Assembly (NCBI RefSeq): GCF_949769255.1
Contig: NZ_OX458329.1
Location: 62,001 to 126,000 of the forward strand
Reading direction: 5' to 3'
Source: Mobiluncus massiliensis
Lineage (GTDB): Bacteria > Actinomycetota > Actinomycetes > Actinomycetales > Actinomycetaceae
DNA length: 64,000 bases
In this document: positions 35,242-42,812 of the stretch, piece by piece
Layout of the letters: each line of letters begins with the position of its first letter
Position numbering within the stretch: the stretch's first letter is position 1
Notes under the pieces: generated by a model
Databases searched by the model: none
What the model saw: the letters and a program-made list of their open reading frames with translations, nothing else
What the model was told of the DNA's origin: nothing
Program-made: the position numbers and the translations under genes

Positions 35242-35555
35242 ATGTCGCGGAGAGTGCCTCCGAGACGTTAAACGCCTGTGGAGAAACCGTAAGACGCGAA
35301 ATCGGTAACGTTAACGTGCTGGTTTCGATGAAGCAGGAATCGCATAATGCGAAGCCTTGCCTGGTTAACGGGTGAGTCCAAGTTTCGGTTGTTTAAAAAA
35401 CAACAGTAAGTTGGAACGGTGAACGAAACCCCGAACGTTCCGGCAGACGACAGCGGCGGGCGGGGCGGGGATGCGGCTGGCGATAAGGAAAACAGCGAAA
35501 TCATGAGACGGCAAATCCCCGGTCACTTTTTACGGTGACCGGGGTTGCTTTCCCC
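35242..35555 (+). ncRNA. Candidate structured non-coding RNA of about 310 bases
   Basis: Lies between a near-consensus promoter and a terminator-like hairpin. Visible structure: CGGAG-AGTGC-CTCCG at the 5' end; CGTTAAC and GTTAACG copies about 45 bases apart that can pair to close a domain; GTTGTTT-AAA-AAACAAC; GGAACG...CGTTCC. All frames are interrupted or lack a start context. One frame (e.g. VLVSMKQESHNAKPCLVNG) has the look of a tnpB 3' end, so this may be a stranded omega RNA scaffold from an older element. Function unknown. Confidence 0.4.
35517..35553 (+). terminator. Terminator-like hairpin closing the candidate RNA
   Basis: Perfect 10-bp stem CCCCGGTCAC / GTGACCGGGG (35517-35526, 35535-35544) followed by TTGCTTTCC, a weak T-rich tail. 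Confidence 0.6.
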
Positions 35556-35671
35556 GTAAAACCGCAGGAAGGGGCGGTGGTATAGACAGCTCCTTTATTT
35601 TTCGTGGAACCAATCGTAGAATTTTTATCAGGAGGTCGGAAAAGCCGACCGGGTAGAGAAAGGAGACGAAA

Positions 35672-37348
35672 ATGAAGCACGGACGCAAGCGAATTGTCGG
35701 CTTTTTCGTTGGATTAACTTTAGCAGCAATGGGGGTGCCTACTGTAGCTTTTGGTGTCGGAAACAATCCGCAATGGGGGCAGGACATTCCGACGGTGCAG
35801 ATTTGGCTAGATGATGCCGCATGTTCAGGAACAAAGATTTCTCCTTACCATGTATTAACAGCAGCACATTGTATTTTTTATAAAGGTACTGAGTTTGAGA
35901 ATTTCCACGGAGTGGTAATTACCTCAAATTCCGGCATGACAATGGGTGATGCGGCTTCTTCTCAAATCTTTCTGAATGGTGGAAATATTTCCAAGGTTTC
36001 TAAATATCAAGGTGAAGACATTGCATTAATTACTACTAAAGTTCCTTTATCTGGAGCGGTGGCGAATGTAGTGAATACCGACACCATCCATGACCAAATT
36101 CCATCTATGCAAGTATCGGCTTGTGGAACTAGACTGGTAGACCCAAACACCAGACAACCTATTAACAATAACAAAACATCCAATGCATCTTGCTCAACTG
36201 CGAGTAGTACTGAAGTTTATAACAAGTACGGTAAGGCTGTTAAACTGATTTGGCCTAATCAGGTATCGCCAATTTATTTCGGCGACTCCGGTGGCGGGGT
36301 TTATGCAAACGGAAACCTTATTGGTGTTATATCGGCGGGGGGAACAACCTGTACCAGTAATAACCACAGAATTGCTGTAGGTGACTGGCAGCCCCTCATC
36401 GACTCCGCCGTATACTCTTGGCTGCAAGCACATGGGGTGCCGTTGAGCAATCAACAGCCCCAGCAGCCCCAGCCGCAGGGCATTCAGGTAGGCAAGTCCC
36501 GTATCGGCGGGGCGAACCGGGTCGATACCTCGCTGCTGCTACTGGACAAGGCTGCTAATAAGAGTGAGGTCGTGTTGGCGACCGGCAGGAATTTCCCTGA
36601 CGGACTCGTGGCGGGTGCCCTTGCTGGTGCCAGCAAGTCCGGCGTAGTCCTGACTATGGGAACTACTGCCATTGAGCCGGAGACTCTAAGCAAGTTGAAG
36701 TCTGCGGGAACCAGCAAGGTCACTATTGTCGGCGGAACCGGCGTTGTCAGCCAGGGCGTGGAGGATTCGCTGAAAACAGCGGGAATCCAGACGGAACGTA
36801 TCGCCGGTGCTAATCGCTACGATACGGCTTTCAAGGTGTATGACTACATGAAAGCCAGCGGCAAGCTGAAGCTGAATGCTCGGGGCGAGCCGTATGTGTT
36901 CGTGGCGACCGGTAAAGACTTTCCTGACGCCCTGGCCGCTTCCGCCGTCGCGGCGAAAATCGGTGCGGCAGTCGTGTTGACTGACACTCCGGAGCAGGTG
37001 AATCGTGTGGCGGACATCCAGCCGTTCGCGGTAGGGGCACAAACCTACAAGTTGATGGCTAACATGCGGGTCTCCATGAGCGGTTCGGCTGACGGCGAAA
37101 ACCGGTATGACACCGCGAACAAGCTGGTGAATTGGTCGCTGTGGAAGGGCGGAGACACCGTGATGGTCGCTACCGGCACGAACTATCCCGATGCATTGGC
37201 TGCTGGCGGTTTGTCCGCTTCCACCGGACAACTGCTAGTGTTGGCGAACCCCAACTCCAATACCTTAAAGGTTCCGGCTGGAACCAAGAACCTGGTCTTC
37301 ATTGGCGGGGAGGGAGCGAATCCCGACAAGTACGCGGTCATTAACTGA
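35672..37348 (+). CDS. Secreted trypsin-like protease with CWB2 repeats (mosaic gene, element cargo)
   Basis: 558 residues; ATG with AAAGGAG upstream. Signal peptide (MKHGRKRIVGFFVGLTLAAM, cut near VAFG). Protease domain about 35-255 with triad His66 (VLTAAHC), Asp116 (GEDIALI) and Ser206 (YFGDSGGGVY). A Gln/Pro linker (SNQQPQQPQPQG) leads to three CWB2 units starting IGGANRVDTSLLLLDK, IAGANRYDTAFKVYDY and ADGENRYDTANKLVNW. Same plan as the chromosomal protein at 11857, but the protease half is A+T-rich while the CWB2 half is G+C-rich, changing at about 36,440. Expected to be a wall-attached exoprotease. A terminator follows. Confidence 0.9.
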   Translation: MKHGRKRIVGFFVGLTLAAMGVPTVAFGVGNNPQWGQDIPTVQIWLDDAACSGTKISPYHVLTAAHCIFYKGTEFENFHGVVITSNSGMTMGDAASSQIFLNGGNISKVSKYQGEDIALITTKVPLSGAVANVVNTDTIHDQIPSMQVSACGTRLVDPNTRQPINNNKTSNASCSTASSTEVYNKYGKAVKLIWPNQVSPIYFGDSGGGVYANGNLIGVISAGGTTCTSNNHRIAVGDWQPLIDSAVYSWLQAHGVPLSNQQPQQPQPQGIQVGKSRIGGANRVDTSLLLLDKAANKSEVVLATGRNFPDGLVAGALAGASKSGVVLTMGTTAIEPETLSKLKSAGTSKVTIVGGTGVVSQGVEDSLKTAGIQTERIAGANRYDTAFKVYDYMKASGKLKLNARGEPYVFVATGKDFPDALAASAVAAKIGAAVVLTDTPEQVNRVADIQPFAVGAQTYKLMANMRVSMSGSADGENRYDTANKLVNWSLWKGGDTVMVATGTNYPDALAAGGLSASTGQLLVLANPNSNTLKVPAGTKNLVFIGGEGANPDKYAVIN

Positions 37349-37362
37349 TAATTGAATACGGT

Positions 37363-37400
37363 AAACCCCGGTTGCTTTCCATAGCGACCGGGGTTTTTGC
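37363..37400 (+). terminator. Intrinsic terminator after the element protease gene
   Basis: AAACCCCGGTTGCT pairs with AGCGACCGGGGTTT across a short loop, followed by TTTTT. Confidence 0.85.
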
Positions 37401-37435
37401 TTGCCTTGTCGGTTACATACCCCGAAAAACCCGCG

Positions 37436-37448
37436 TCGAACGATATTA
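37436..37448 (+). promoter_or_regulatory. Shared motif TCGAACGATATTA
   Basis: The same 13-mer lies at 25449-25461, upstream of the gene at 25517, and the 10-base core AACGATATTA recurs at 33414-33423 upstream of tnpB. It sits 50-65 bases before two start codons. Likely a promoter -10 region or a regulator site common to the element's transcription units. Confidence 0.45.
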
Positions 37449-37499
37449 GGAGTACAAAGGCTCGGTTGATTTCCAGGTTTTGAAAGCGAGGAGATAGAA

Positions 37500-40415
37500 A
37501 TGGGAACCATAAGAAATAAACTTTTGGCGGTTATTGCTGCGGGGGCACTGTCAGTGACTGCCCTCGCCTCGGTAACGCCTTTCACCGAAAATCCGACAGA
37601 CCTGCCCCAGGCGAACGCCTCTGGCAGCTTGAAGTCCACTACGGAAGGTGGCGGGAAAGGAGCTCCGCCCTCGTGGTTTGCGAAGCTGGCCGGTAAATGG
37701 AACGAATGGAAAGCCCAAGGCAGTGCCTATCTGGAATTCAGCGACCAGCCGGATAGCGACATAAAAAATGTGGTTGTGCCTGATAACCCAAATCCACTTC
37801 CTCCCCCCACCGTTCCTAAAGCTCCGCCTTCAGGCACCGGCAATATGACGCCTTCCAACCAGCCTAGAGGTGGCACGCCTGGTATCCCCGGCTTGTGTAA
37901 ATGCACCGAGTGGTCTTACAAGATTGTGGACGGCGAGCGAGTGCGTGACAAGTGTATTGAATCGTACCGTTACACCGACATCCACCGCCGTTTGAACGTG
38001 GGATACTTCTCTCCCGACAAGGTTCAAGGGGCAGGTGAGCTGTGCCGGGCACCCGGTGCGTGGATGCTGGACGATACGGAACGCGGCATCCGCCCCGAGC
38101 TGAAAGGCAACTCCATCATCGAGGCGTTTTTGTTGTACAAATTCGGTCGGATGGGTGACCGTGACCTGCATCAATACTTTACTGAGAGGTACCCCAAGGA
38201 TTTCCCGAACCGCAACTTTAAGCCGGAAGTTGACGTGCAACTGATTTCCGTTGCTGGTGCAGGCATGACTCAAACCCCGGTCGGGCGTGAAGCCTGCGAC
38301 TACTACTCTCCGGGAGTGAACCTGCCGTTCGAGAACTACATTAAGCAGACCAAGAGCTCTATCGACTCTTGGGACGGCGGGGCCTACGCGGCTGCCGACC
38401 TCGGAAGCGGCGATGGGGCGTCCTCGAAATACATCGCGGTGAAGCGTGGCGGTCAAATCTGGCAAGAAATGGATAAATGGTGGAAGTCCCATCCCAACTA
38501 TGTAATGGCGAGTCCGGGTTGCATCTACAAATTCAGTATTAAAGCTTCCGCGACCGACGCGGGTGCGGCTGGCCGCTGCGTGACCGCAATCCAGGCGTGG
38601 AGCGACCAGATTGATGGGCCGAAGACCTCGAACAATCAGACCCGCGACATGCTGTTGAAGAAGACTGAGTTCGGCGACCGGTCTATCGACTTGACGCCGG
38701 GGAAGAACCGCATCCACTGGGCGAAAACCAGTTCTGATGACCCGGATACTTCTCAGGTGATGACCGATTTCGGGGTGCCTTACGACAAGACGGACGAATA
38801 CAAGAACTCTGAGTTTTATAAGAACGCCGCGAAAGGCGTCGGCACCGGTTTCCAGGGAGAAAGCGAACCGAAGCTGAATTATAAGACGGGAGTTTTAGGA
38901 AACAACGCTGACTTAGTATGGGCGTGCGACAATTCCTATTTCCAGTTCGGTAACGAAGGACAGATGAAGGCTGCCGCAGGCGACTTTAAAGAAGGACTAC
39001 ATAAACCCGGCGACGACCTCGGAACCACTCCTATCGGCACCGGGAAATACGTGCAGGACGGCGACGGGAAGCCAGTGTTCCATCAGGACACGGAGACCGG
39101 CGACATGGAGGCCGCTTTAAAGAACATGGTGGACTCCGGGTTCCTTGAAAAGGCAGACCGGGACATGATTCTGAAGGGGGCGAGAGAGAAACAGTTCGGC
39201 TCTGATACCTTGTCTAAACAAGGCGGATTACCGCAGGCCGACGAGAACGGCAACGACGGAACCTCGTACGTATGGAGCACTTCTTCGGGCGGCGAAAACA
39301 CCCGTATCGGTAACAAAAACTACCGCAGTTGGGTATGGAAGGCGACCACGAAAGGCATGATTGACGGGGCTGACCTTGACAAGATAGAACCGGAAGACTT
39401 AAAGAAGAACCGGGAAATCTTCGAGAAACCCCTCGTGAACCCCTTGAAAGGCTACGCGGAAAACGTGACGAAAGCGGACACGTTCTTCAAAGGTCTGGAC
39501 GGGATAGACTCGGTTTCTGCCGGGCAGTCCTCCAACTTCGGCAAGGGCGGCAAGTCGGACAACACGATTACTTTCGGGCGTTCTCTCCAATACGGCATTA
39601 CTACGCATCGTGCCGCCGCGAACGGGGTTCCTAAGAGCGGCGGGGTGGATGTGCAATCCCAGTTCATCCCGTTCCCCCCGGGGGCGTTCGGACGCTGGAA
39701 AGGCTACGTGTGGTCTGAAGTTATTAACCCGATAATGACTATTGACTCCGACGGCACCGCCATCGTAAACAATAACCTGAACGGTGAGGAAGCGAAAGAG
39801 CAGTACTACCAGACCATGGACTTAATGAACACCTGCAACTTCGACGATTCTAAGTTCTACTACGATTCGGGACGTAAAGGCGTCGGGGCGGAAATACCGG
39901 AAAAGGAAATTGTTAACCCGCGTACCGGCTTACCTTACGCCTACAACATGTCCGACTGCCTCGCGGTGCCCGGCATAGGAATCTCCGGCACGGCCGTCAG
40001 ATGCGAATCCAACCTTTCTAACCTGAAAAACTCGACCGACGAGAAGTCCGCATTAATACCGTCTCGGCCGACCATGTTCGGCAACGCCAACGGGTTCGTC
40101 TCCGACTGGGGGCAGACCGTCGGGGGCGTGAAGTCCGTGAAGTTAACAGCTACTGATGAAAAAGGCAACGCGAAAACCAGGTTCGTGGACGCCTCCGGAC
40201 GCATCACTATGAAACGCGACGGCACGCCGGTCACGTTAACGATAGCGAAGCCGGTGGTGGTCGCGTCCAACCCGCAACAGTTCTTGCCGAAAGCGACTTA
40301 TGAAGTGTACAACAAGGACACCGGGAAGACCAGGACGGAGACCAGGGCGGCACAGGGGGTGTACGGAGCGGTTAAGACCCCAAATCGTTGGTTCAAACGC
40401 ATTTATATTGCATAA
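37500..40415 (+). CDS. Large secreted protein of no recognised family
   Basis: 971 residues, ATG with GAGGAGATAGAA upstream. Sec signal peptide at the N-terminus (MGTIRNKLLAVIAAGALSVT; cut near ANA-SG). A Pro-rich linker at about 100-130 is followed by a Cys-containing domain (GLCKCTEW...RDKCIESYRY, CRAPGAW, REACDYYSP, SPGCIYKF, AGRCVTAI, VWACDN), then a long acidic, Gly/Asn/Asp-rich region and a C-terminal part with another Cys pair (DCLAVPG, RCESN). The paired Cys suggest disulfides. There is no LPxTG motif, membrane helix or CWB2 repeat. It is probably extracellular or loosely bound; with the Ig-repeat and CWB2 proteins it forms a surface cargo set. Role in mating contact is speculative. 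Confidence 0.8.
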   Translation: MGTIRNKLLAVIAAGALSVTALASVTPFTENPTDLPQANASGSLKSTTEGGGKGAPPSWFAKLAGKWNEWKAQGSAYLEFSDQPDSDIKNVVVPDNPNPLPPPTVPKAPPSGTGNMTPSNQPRGGTPGIPGLCKCTEWSYKIVDGERVRDKCIESYRYTDIHRRLNVGYFSPDKVQGAGELCRAPGAWMLDDTERGIRPELKGNSIIEAFLLYKFGRMGDRDLHQYFTERYPKDFPNRNFKPEVDVQLISVAGAGMTQTPVGREACDYYSPGVNLPFENYIKQTKSSIDSWDGGAYAAADLGSGDGASSKYIAVKRGGQIWQEMDKWWKSHPNYVMASPGCIYKFSIKASATDAGAAGRCVTAIQAWSDQIDGPKTSNNQTRDMLLKKTEFGDRSIDLTPGKNRIHWAKTSSDDPDTSQVMTDFGVPYDKTDEYKNSEFYKNAAKGVGTGFQGESEPKLNYKTGVLGNNADLVWACDNSYFQFGNEGQMKAAAGDFKEGLHKPGDDLGTTPIGTGKYVQDGDGKPVFHQDTETGDMEAALKNMVDSGFLEKADRDMILKGAREKQFGSDTLSKQGGLPQADENGNDGTSYVWSTSSGGENTRIGNKNYRSWVWKATTKGMIDGADLDKIEPEDLKKNREIFEKPLVNPLKGYAENVTKADTFFKGLDGIDSVSAGQSSNFGKGGKSDNTITFGRSLQYGITTHRAAANGVPKSGGVDVQSQFIPFPPGAFGRWKGYVWSEVINPIMTIDSDGTAIVNNNLNGEEAKEQYYQTMDLMNTCNFDDSKFYYDSGRKGVGAEIPEKEIVNPRTGLPYAYNMSDCLAVPGIGISGTAVRCESNLSNLKNSTDEKSALIPSRPTMFGNANGFVSDWGQTVGGVKSVKLTATDEKGNAKTRFVDASGRITMKRDGTPVTLTIAKPVVVASNPQQFLPKATYEVYNKDTGKTRTETRAAQGVYGAVKTPNRWFKRIYIA

Positions 40416-40494
40416 TAAAACTAGAGCTTAAAAAAAGGCTCGATACACAAGAAAGGTGACTGCCTATAAGTTCACACAAGAGAAAGGACAAAAC

Positions 40495-40683
40495 ATGACT
40501 GAGCTAAACAAAAAACTGCTTAAAGCAACCGAGGTTGCCGAAATTCTCAACATTTCCCGCTCAAAGGTTTATCTCCTCAAAGACCGCCGCCAAATCGGAT
40601 TCGTAGATGACGGGTACATCAGGTTCAGCCACGAAGATGTTGCTGAATACATTGAAAAACACCGCGTTAAAGCAATAGCGTAA
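40495..40683 (+). CDS. Small MerR/excisionase-type HTH protein
   Basis: 62 residues from the ATG at 40495 (GAAAGG seven bases upstream); an in-frame GTG at 40456 would add 13. The sequence KATEVAEILNISRSKVYLLKDRRQIGFVDDGYIRFSHEDVAEYIEKH is a complete winged HTH of the excisionase/MerR type. Possibly a second Xis or a regulator of the cargo or AbiE genes; a half-preserved AbiE-type operator lies 25 bases after its stop. Confidence 0.75.
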   Translation: MTELNKKLLKATEVAEILNISRSKVYLLKDRRQIGFVDDGYIRFSHEDVAEYIEKHRVKAIA

Positions 40684-40707
40684 ATATCAACACCAGAATT
40701 TCCGGGT

Positions 40708-40750
40708 GTACCACCGAACGCTTAATCGGCAAATTAAGTCATACAGTTAC
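40708..40750. promoter_or_regulatory. Degenerate second copy of the AbiE-type operator
   Basis: GTACCACCGAACGCTTAAT, a six-base gap and ATTAAG-x-CATACAGTTAC resemble the inverted repeat at 42426-42470 upstream of abiEi, in the same order. Confidence 0.45.
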
Positions 40751-40773
40751 CGATAAATTCGATACTTTTGGTT

Positions 40774-40971
40774 CTACGATTGCGGCTTATCGGGAATAGT
40801 CATTCCTATCAAGCCTGATTCTAGGGCAGGTACCATATACGCCTTACGGAAGTAAGCACAACTCGCTAATCTCAAAGAGTCTATTAGTTCTTTAGCAGAT
40901 AATTCCTGACCTGCTTTTAACTTCTCTAACAGTCTCTCGACTTGAGTGGTGACTTGGGGGGGCTTGAGGGG
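40774..40971 (-). pseudogene. 3' fragment of an AlbA_2/Fic-associated winged-helix gene
   Basis: The minus strand reads 65 codons without a start: QVTTQVERLLEKLKAGQELS..., then YFRKAYMVPALESGLIGMTI and PDKPQS, then a stop. This matches, from memory, the C-terminal winged-helix module that ends with a GLIEMTIPDKPxSRLQKYRLT-type motif in AlbA_2-domain ATP-binding proteins and some Fic proteins; here it stops just short of that end. A TGA precedes it and a run of seven C lies at the upstream edge, where a slip would join it to an ATG at 40975. A remnant of a lost cargo gene. Confidence 0.55.
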
Positions 40972-41006
40972 TCATGCCCCCCAAGTCGAATAAGCAGCAT
41001 CTGGAA

Positions 41007-41840
41007 TTAGAGCAACTCCTCAACAAAATCCCCCAAAACTCGGCAGCAATCCTCAAAGGTAATGCCTGCGGCGTAGTGGTTGGATTCCTGGAAGCTCCGC
41101 CAAGTCTTCCGCAGGTTGTTGCTCTGTTCGATTTGCCGAAGCGTAGCCGCCGCATCGTCCATAACAGGCGAAGTTCCCCTGGCCTCCGTCGTGTTCCGCA
41201 ACGCTTCCTTTAGCAGCCTGGCATCGTAAGAATCCGGAATGGAAGCAATCACGTAAAGGTCGTAAAAGTCTTTCGCCCTGCTGGTGGCGGTTCCCCGTGA
41301 CAGTACAGTTTCCAGCTTCTCTGCCAGTACCGTTTCAGTGGGGTAAGACCAGGCTTCCACGACCTCGCTTTCCAACATCAGCGGGAATACCCGTTTCACC
41401 GGATTTGGTGTTATCGGGTCACCAGCAGTGACATCAACCGACAAAGGAACCCGCATCCCCTCGTAAACCGCAACCAGATTCACTTTGACTCCGTGGTAGC
41501 GGCGTTGTTCAGTAATGGTTTTGATACCCTCAACTTTGAAAGTAATCCCGTCTCCACCATCCACACCGCAAATCTCGGTAAACATCAGCCGCACGGATTC
41601 TTCATTCACTGCGGTATGCCAAGCGGTCGTGTCGAGGTCTTTGGTTGACCTAGCCTCGAAGCCTGCCAAGGCTCCCATCAGGAAACCACCTTTAACCACC
41701 AAATCATTCCGGTGCTCCGACGCGACTATCCGCACCAACAAGCGTTGCATCATATAAACCTGCATAGTGACAGGCTCGTTGAGTCCGTACTTCCTGGCGT
41801 AGTTCTTCACCAGGGCTTTCAGCTGCATCATGTTCTTCAC
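41007..41840 (-). CDS. abiEii: AbiEii-type toxin (nucleotidyltransferase, type IV toxin-antitoxin)
   Basis: 277 residues. Family motifs: motif I VVKGGFLMGAL...RSTKDLDTT (GG and DxD of the DNA polymerase beta-like fold), motif II VPLSVDVTAGDPI, motif III YPTETVLAEKLETVLSRG and motif IV RAKDFYDLYVI. Known: AbiEii-type toxins are nucleotidyltransferases that pyrimidylate or guanylate tRNA acceptor ends or similar targets, causing growth arrest and phage defence. The ATG overlaps the AbiEi stop by four bases (coupled translation). The C-terminus ends normally; the gene appears intact. Confidence 0.92.
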   Translation of the reverse strand: MKNMMQLKALVKNYARKYGLNEPVTMQVYMMQRLLVRIVASEHRNDLVVKGGFLMGALAGFEARSTKDLDTTAWHTAVNEESVRLMFTEICGVDGGDGITFKVEGIKTITEQRRYHGVKVNLVAVYEGMRVPLSVDVTAGDPITPNPVKRVFPLMLESEVVEAWSYPTETVLAEKLETVLSRGTATSRAKDFYDLYVIASIPDSYDARLLKEALRNTTEARGTSPVMDDAAATLRQIEQSNNLRKTWRSFQESNHYAAGITFEDCCRVLGDFVEELL

Positions 41841-42412
41841 AGTACCGTCCTCAAATAGGTATCAACCCGACCGGCAACCCGCAGCTTCGCCGCATAGTCT
41901 GTCAGTTTTGGTAAGTTCTTCTCCGGTGAATCCAGATATTCCCGCATGGCAAAGTTTATCTGCTCCGTCACAACGTCCTGCCCCCTGAACAGGTCACACA
42001 ATGAACGCTCCCGGTCATACGCCGCCACCCCATTGCCATACGGAGTGACTGTCGTTGTTAATCCCAACGGATACAGTTTCCGGTTGCAGCGGTAAACCTG
42101 CAAATCCTGGTCCGCCAGACTGCGGGGGTTATATCCCGAGGGAACCGTCACCGTGTAACGATGCGGAGCCGTATCCGCTAGCCCGTGCAAGTAGAGGGCG
42201 GTTTCATGGGAGAACACCATCCGCGTGTACCGCCGCTGCAACAACACCATCTCGTCCGGCCATTCGTCAACGACAGTGTAAATCCCGCGACTGTACCGTT
42301 CTAACTTTCCTTCATTCACGAGGCCACCCAAGGACTCCCGGCGAAATCCCGCCTCAGTCACTTCCGCCGTAGTCACCACCCCACCTTGACCCGTAGCTAA
42401 AGCGTTTCCCAT
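41837..42412 (-). CDS. abiEi: AbiEi-type antitoxin/repressor
   Basis: 191 residues. N-terminal winged helix (VVTTAEVTEAGFRRESLGGLVNEGKLERYSRGIYTV, about 12-48), then the AbiEi middle domain (FSHETALYLHGLADTAPHRYTVTVPSGY) and a C-terminal region with VTPYGNGVAAYDRERSLCDLFRG and the conserved Asp/Arg cluster. Known: the N-terminal domain binds inverted repeats in its own promoter and represses the operon; the C-terminal domain neutralises the toxin. Matching repeats lie directly upstream at 42426-42470. Confidence 0.9.
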   Translation of the reverse strand: MGNALATGQGGVVTTAEVTEAGFRRESLGGLVNEGKLERYSRGIYTVVDEWPDEMVLLQRRYTRMVFSHETALYLHGLADTAPHRYTVTVPSGYNPRSLADQDLQVYRCNRKLYPLGLTTTVTPYGNGVAAYDRERSLCDLFRGQDVVTEQINFAMREYLDSPEKNLPKLTDYAAKLRVAGRVDTYLRTVL

Positions 42413-42425
42413 GACTCACCCCTAT

Positions 42426-42470
42426 GTACAACGGAACACTTAATTACACCATTAAGTGGTTCGGTTGTAC
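42426..42470 (-). promoter_or_regulatory. Probable AbiEi operator (inverted repeat)
   Basis: GTACAACGGAACACTTAAT (42426-42444), spacer TACACC, then ATTAAGTGGTTCGGTTGTAC (42451-42470). The arms are complementary apart from one mismatch and one extra base. It starts 14 bases upstream of the abiEi ATG. AbiEi proteins are known to repress through repeats of about this size. Confidence 0.75.
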
Positions 42471-42476
42471 AGTTGT

Positions 42477-42513
42477 CCGTATAGGATAGTTCTAAAGAAC
42501 GTATCCTATACGG
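42477..42513. promoter_or_regulatory. Second inverted repeat upstream of abiE
   Basis: CCGTATAGGATA / TATCCTATACGG, perfect 12-bp arms, with an inner GTTC-TAAA-GAAC. Different sequence from the repeat at 42426. Either a further operator or a bidirectional transcription block near the element end. Confidence 0.6.
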
Positions 42514-42553
42514 GCAAATTCCTTTCCACAGTGTCCATATTTTCCGCTCCATA

Positions 42554-42569
42554 AGCCCTCATATAGCCC
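42554..42569 (+). repeat. Subterminal direct repeat AGCCCTCATATAGCCC, right copy
   Basis: Identical to 23219-23234, same orientation, 51 bases before the attR core. Confidence 0.7.
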
Positions 42570-42619
42570 ACGTTGCAGATTTAAACAAGCAAATCCGCAC
42601 GTAATAACCATTCTCACGC

Positions 42620-42638
42620 CGAATCCCCCATCCTCCGC
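42620..42638 (+). repeat. attR core (19 bp)
   Basis: Exact copy of the 3' end of tRNA-Ser at 23077-23095; identity stops on both sides of the 19 bases. It marks the right end of the integrated element. Confidence 0.9.
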
Positions 42639-42812
42639 CAGCAATGATGTCCGGTTTGTGCCGGGCATCAGTTTCATTTGCACAAGGTCGGTGGACCCCC
42701 ATGACGGGCAGCGGTTTTTCGTTGCGAACCTGTCGTCTCCCTGTGCTCCTCGCCGCAAATAATCAGCCAAACACACCGCGCAAATGCCGGCGAAAACCAG
42801 GGGACACTCGCT

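Larger units (their letters stand above)
23077..42638. mobile_element. AICE-like integrative and conjugative element in tRNA-Ser(GGA), about 19.5 kb
   Basis: Bounded by identical 19-bp direct repeats. The module order is integrase, Xis-like protein, hairpin-rich non-coding block, small unknown protein, FtsK/TraB translocase, SF1 helicase, RepSA-like initiator, then cargo (Ig-repeat surface protein, TnpB-like locus, protease/CWB2, large secreted protein, HTH protein, gene fragment, AbiE pair). AICEs of the pSAM2 type are known to excise, replicate by rolling circle and move as double-stranded DNA through a single FtsK-like protein; no relaxase or type IV secretion genes are seen here, which agrees. 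All core genes look intact, so it may still be mobile (inference). Confidence 0.88.

Noticed and set aside
35583-35597. A third copy of the hairpin-1 sequence (TAGACAGCTCCT)
   Set aside because: Only about 12 bases match and the pairing partner is missing; too short to claim.
40974-41213. A 79-residue plus frame starting MPPKSNKQHLELEQLL
   Set aside because: It is antisense to the 3' end of abiEii; the toxin motifs fix the coding strand.
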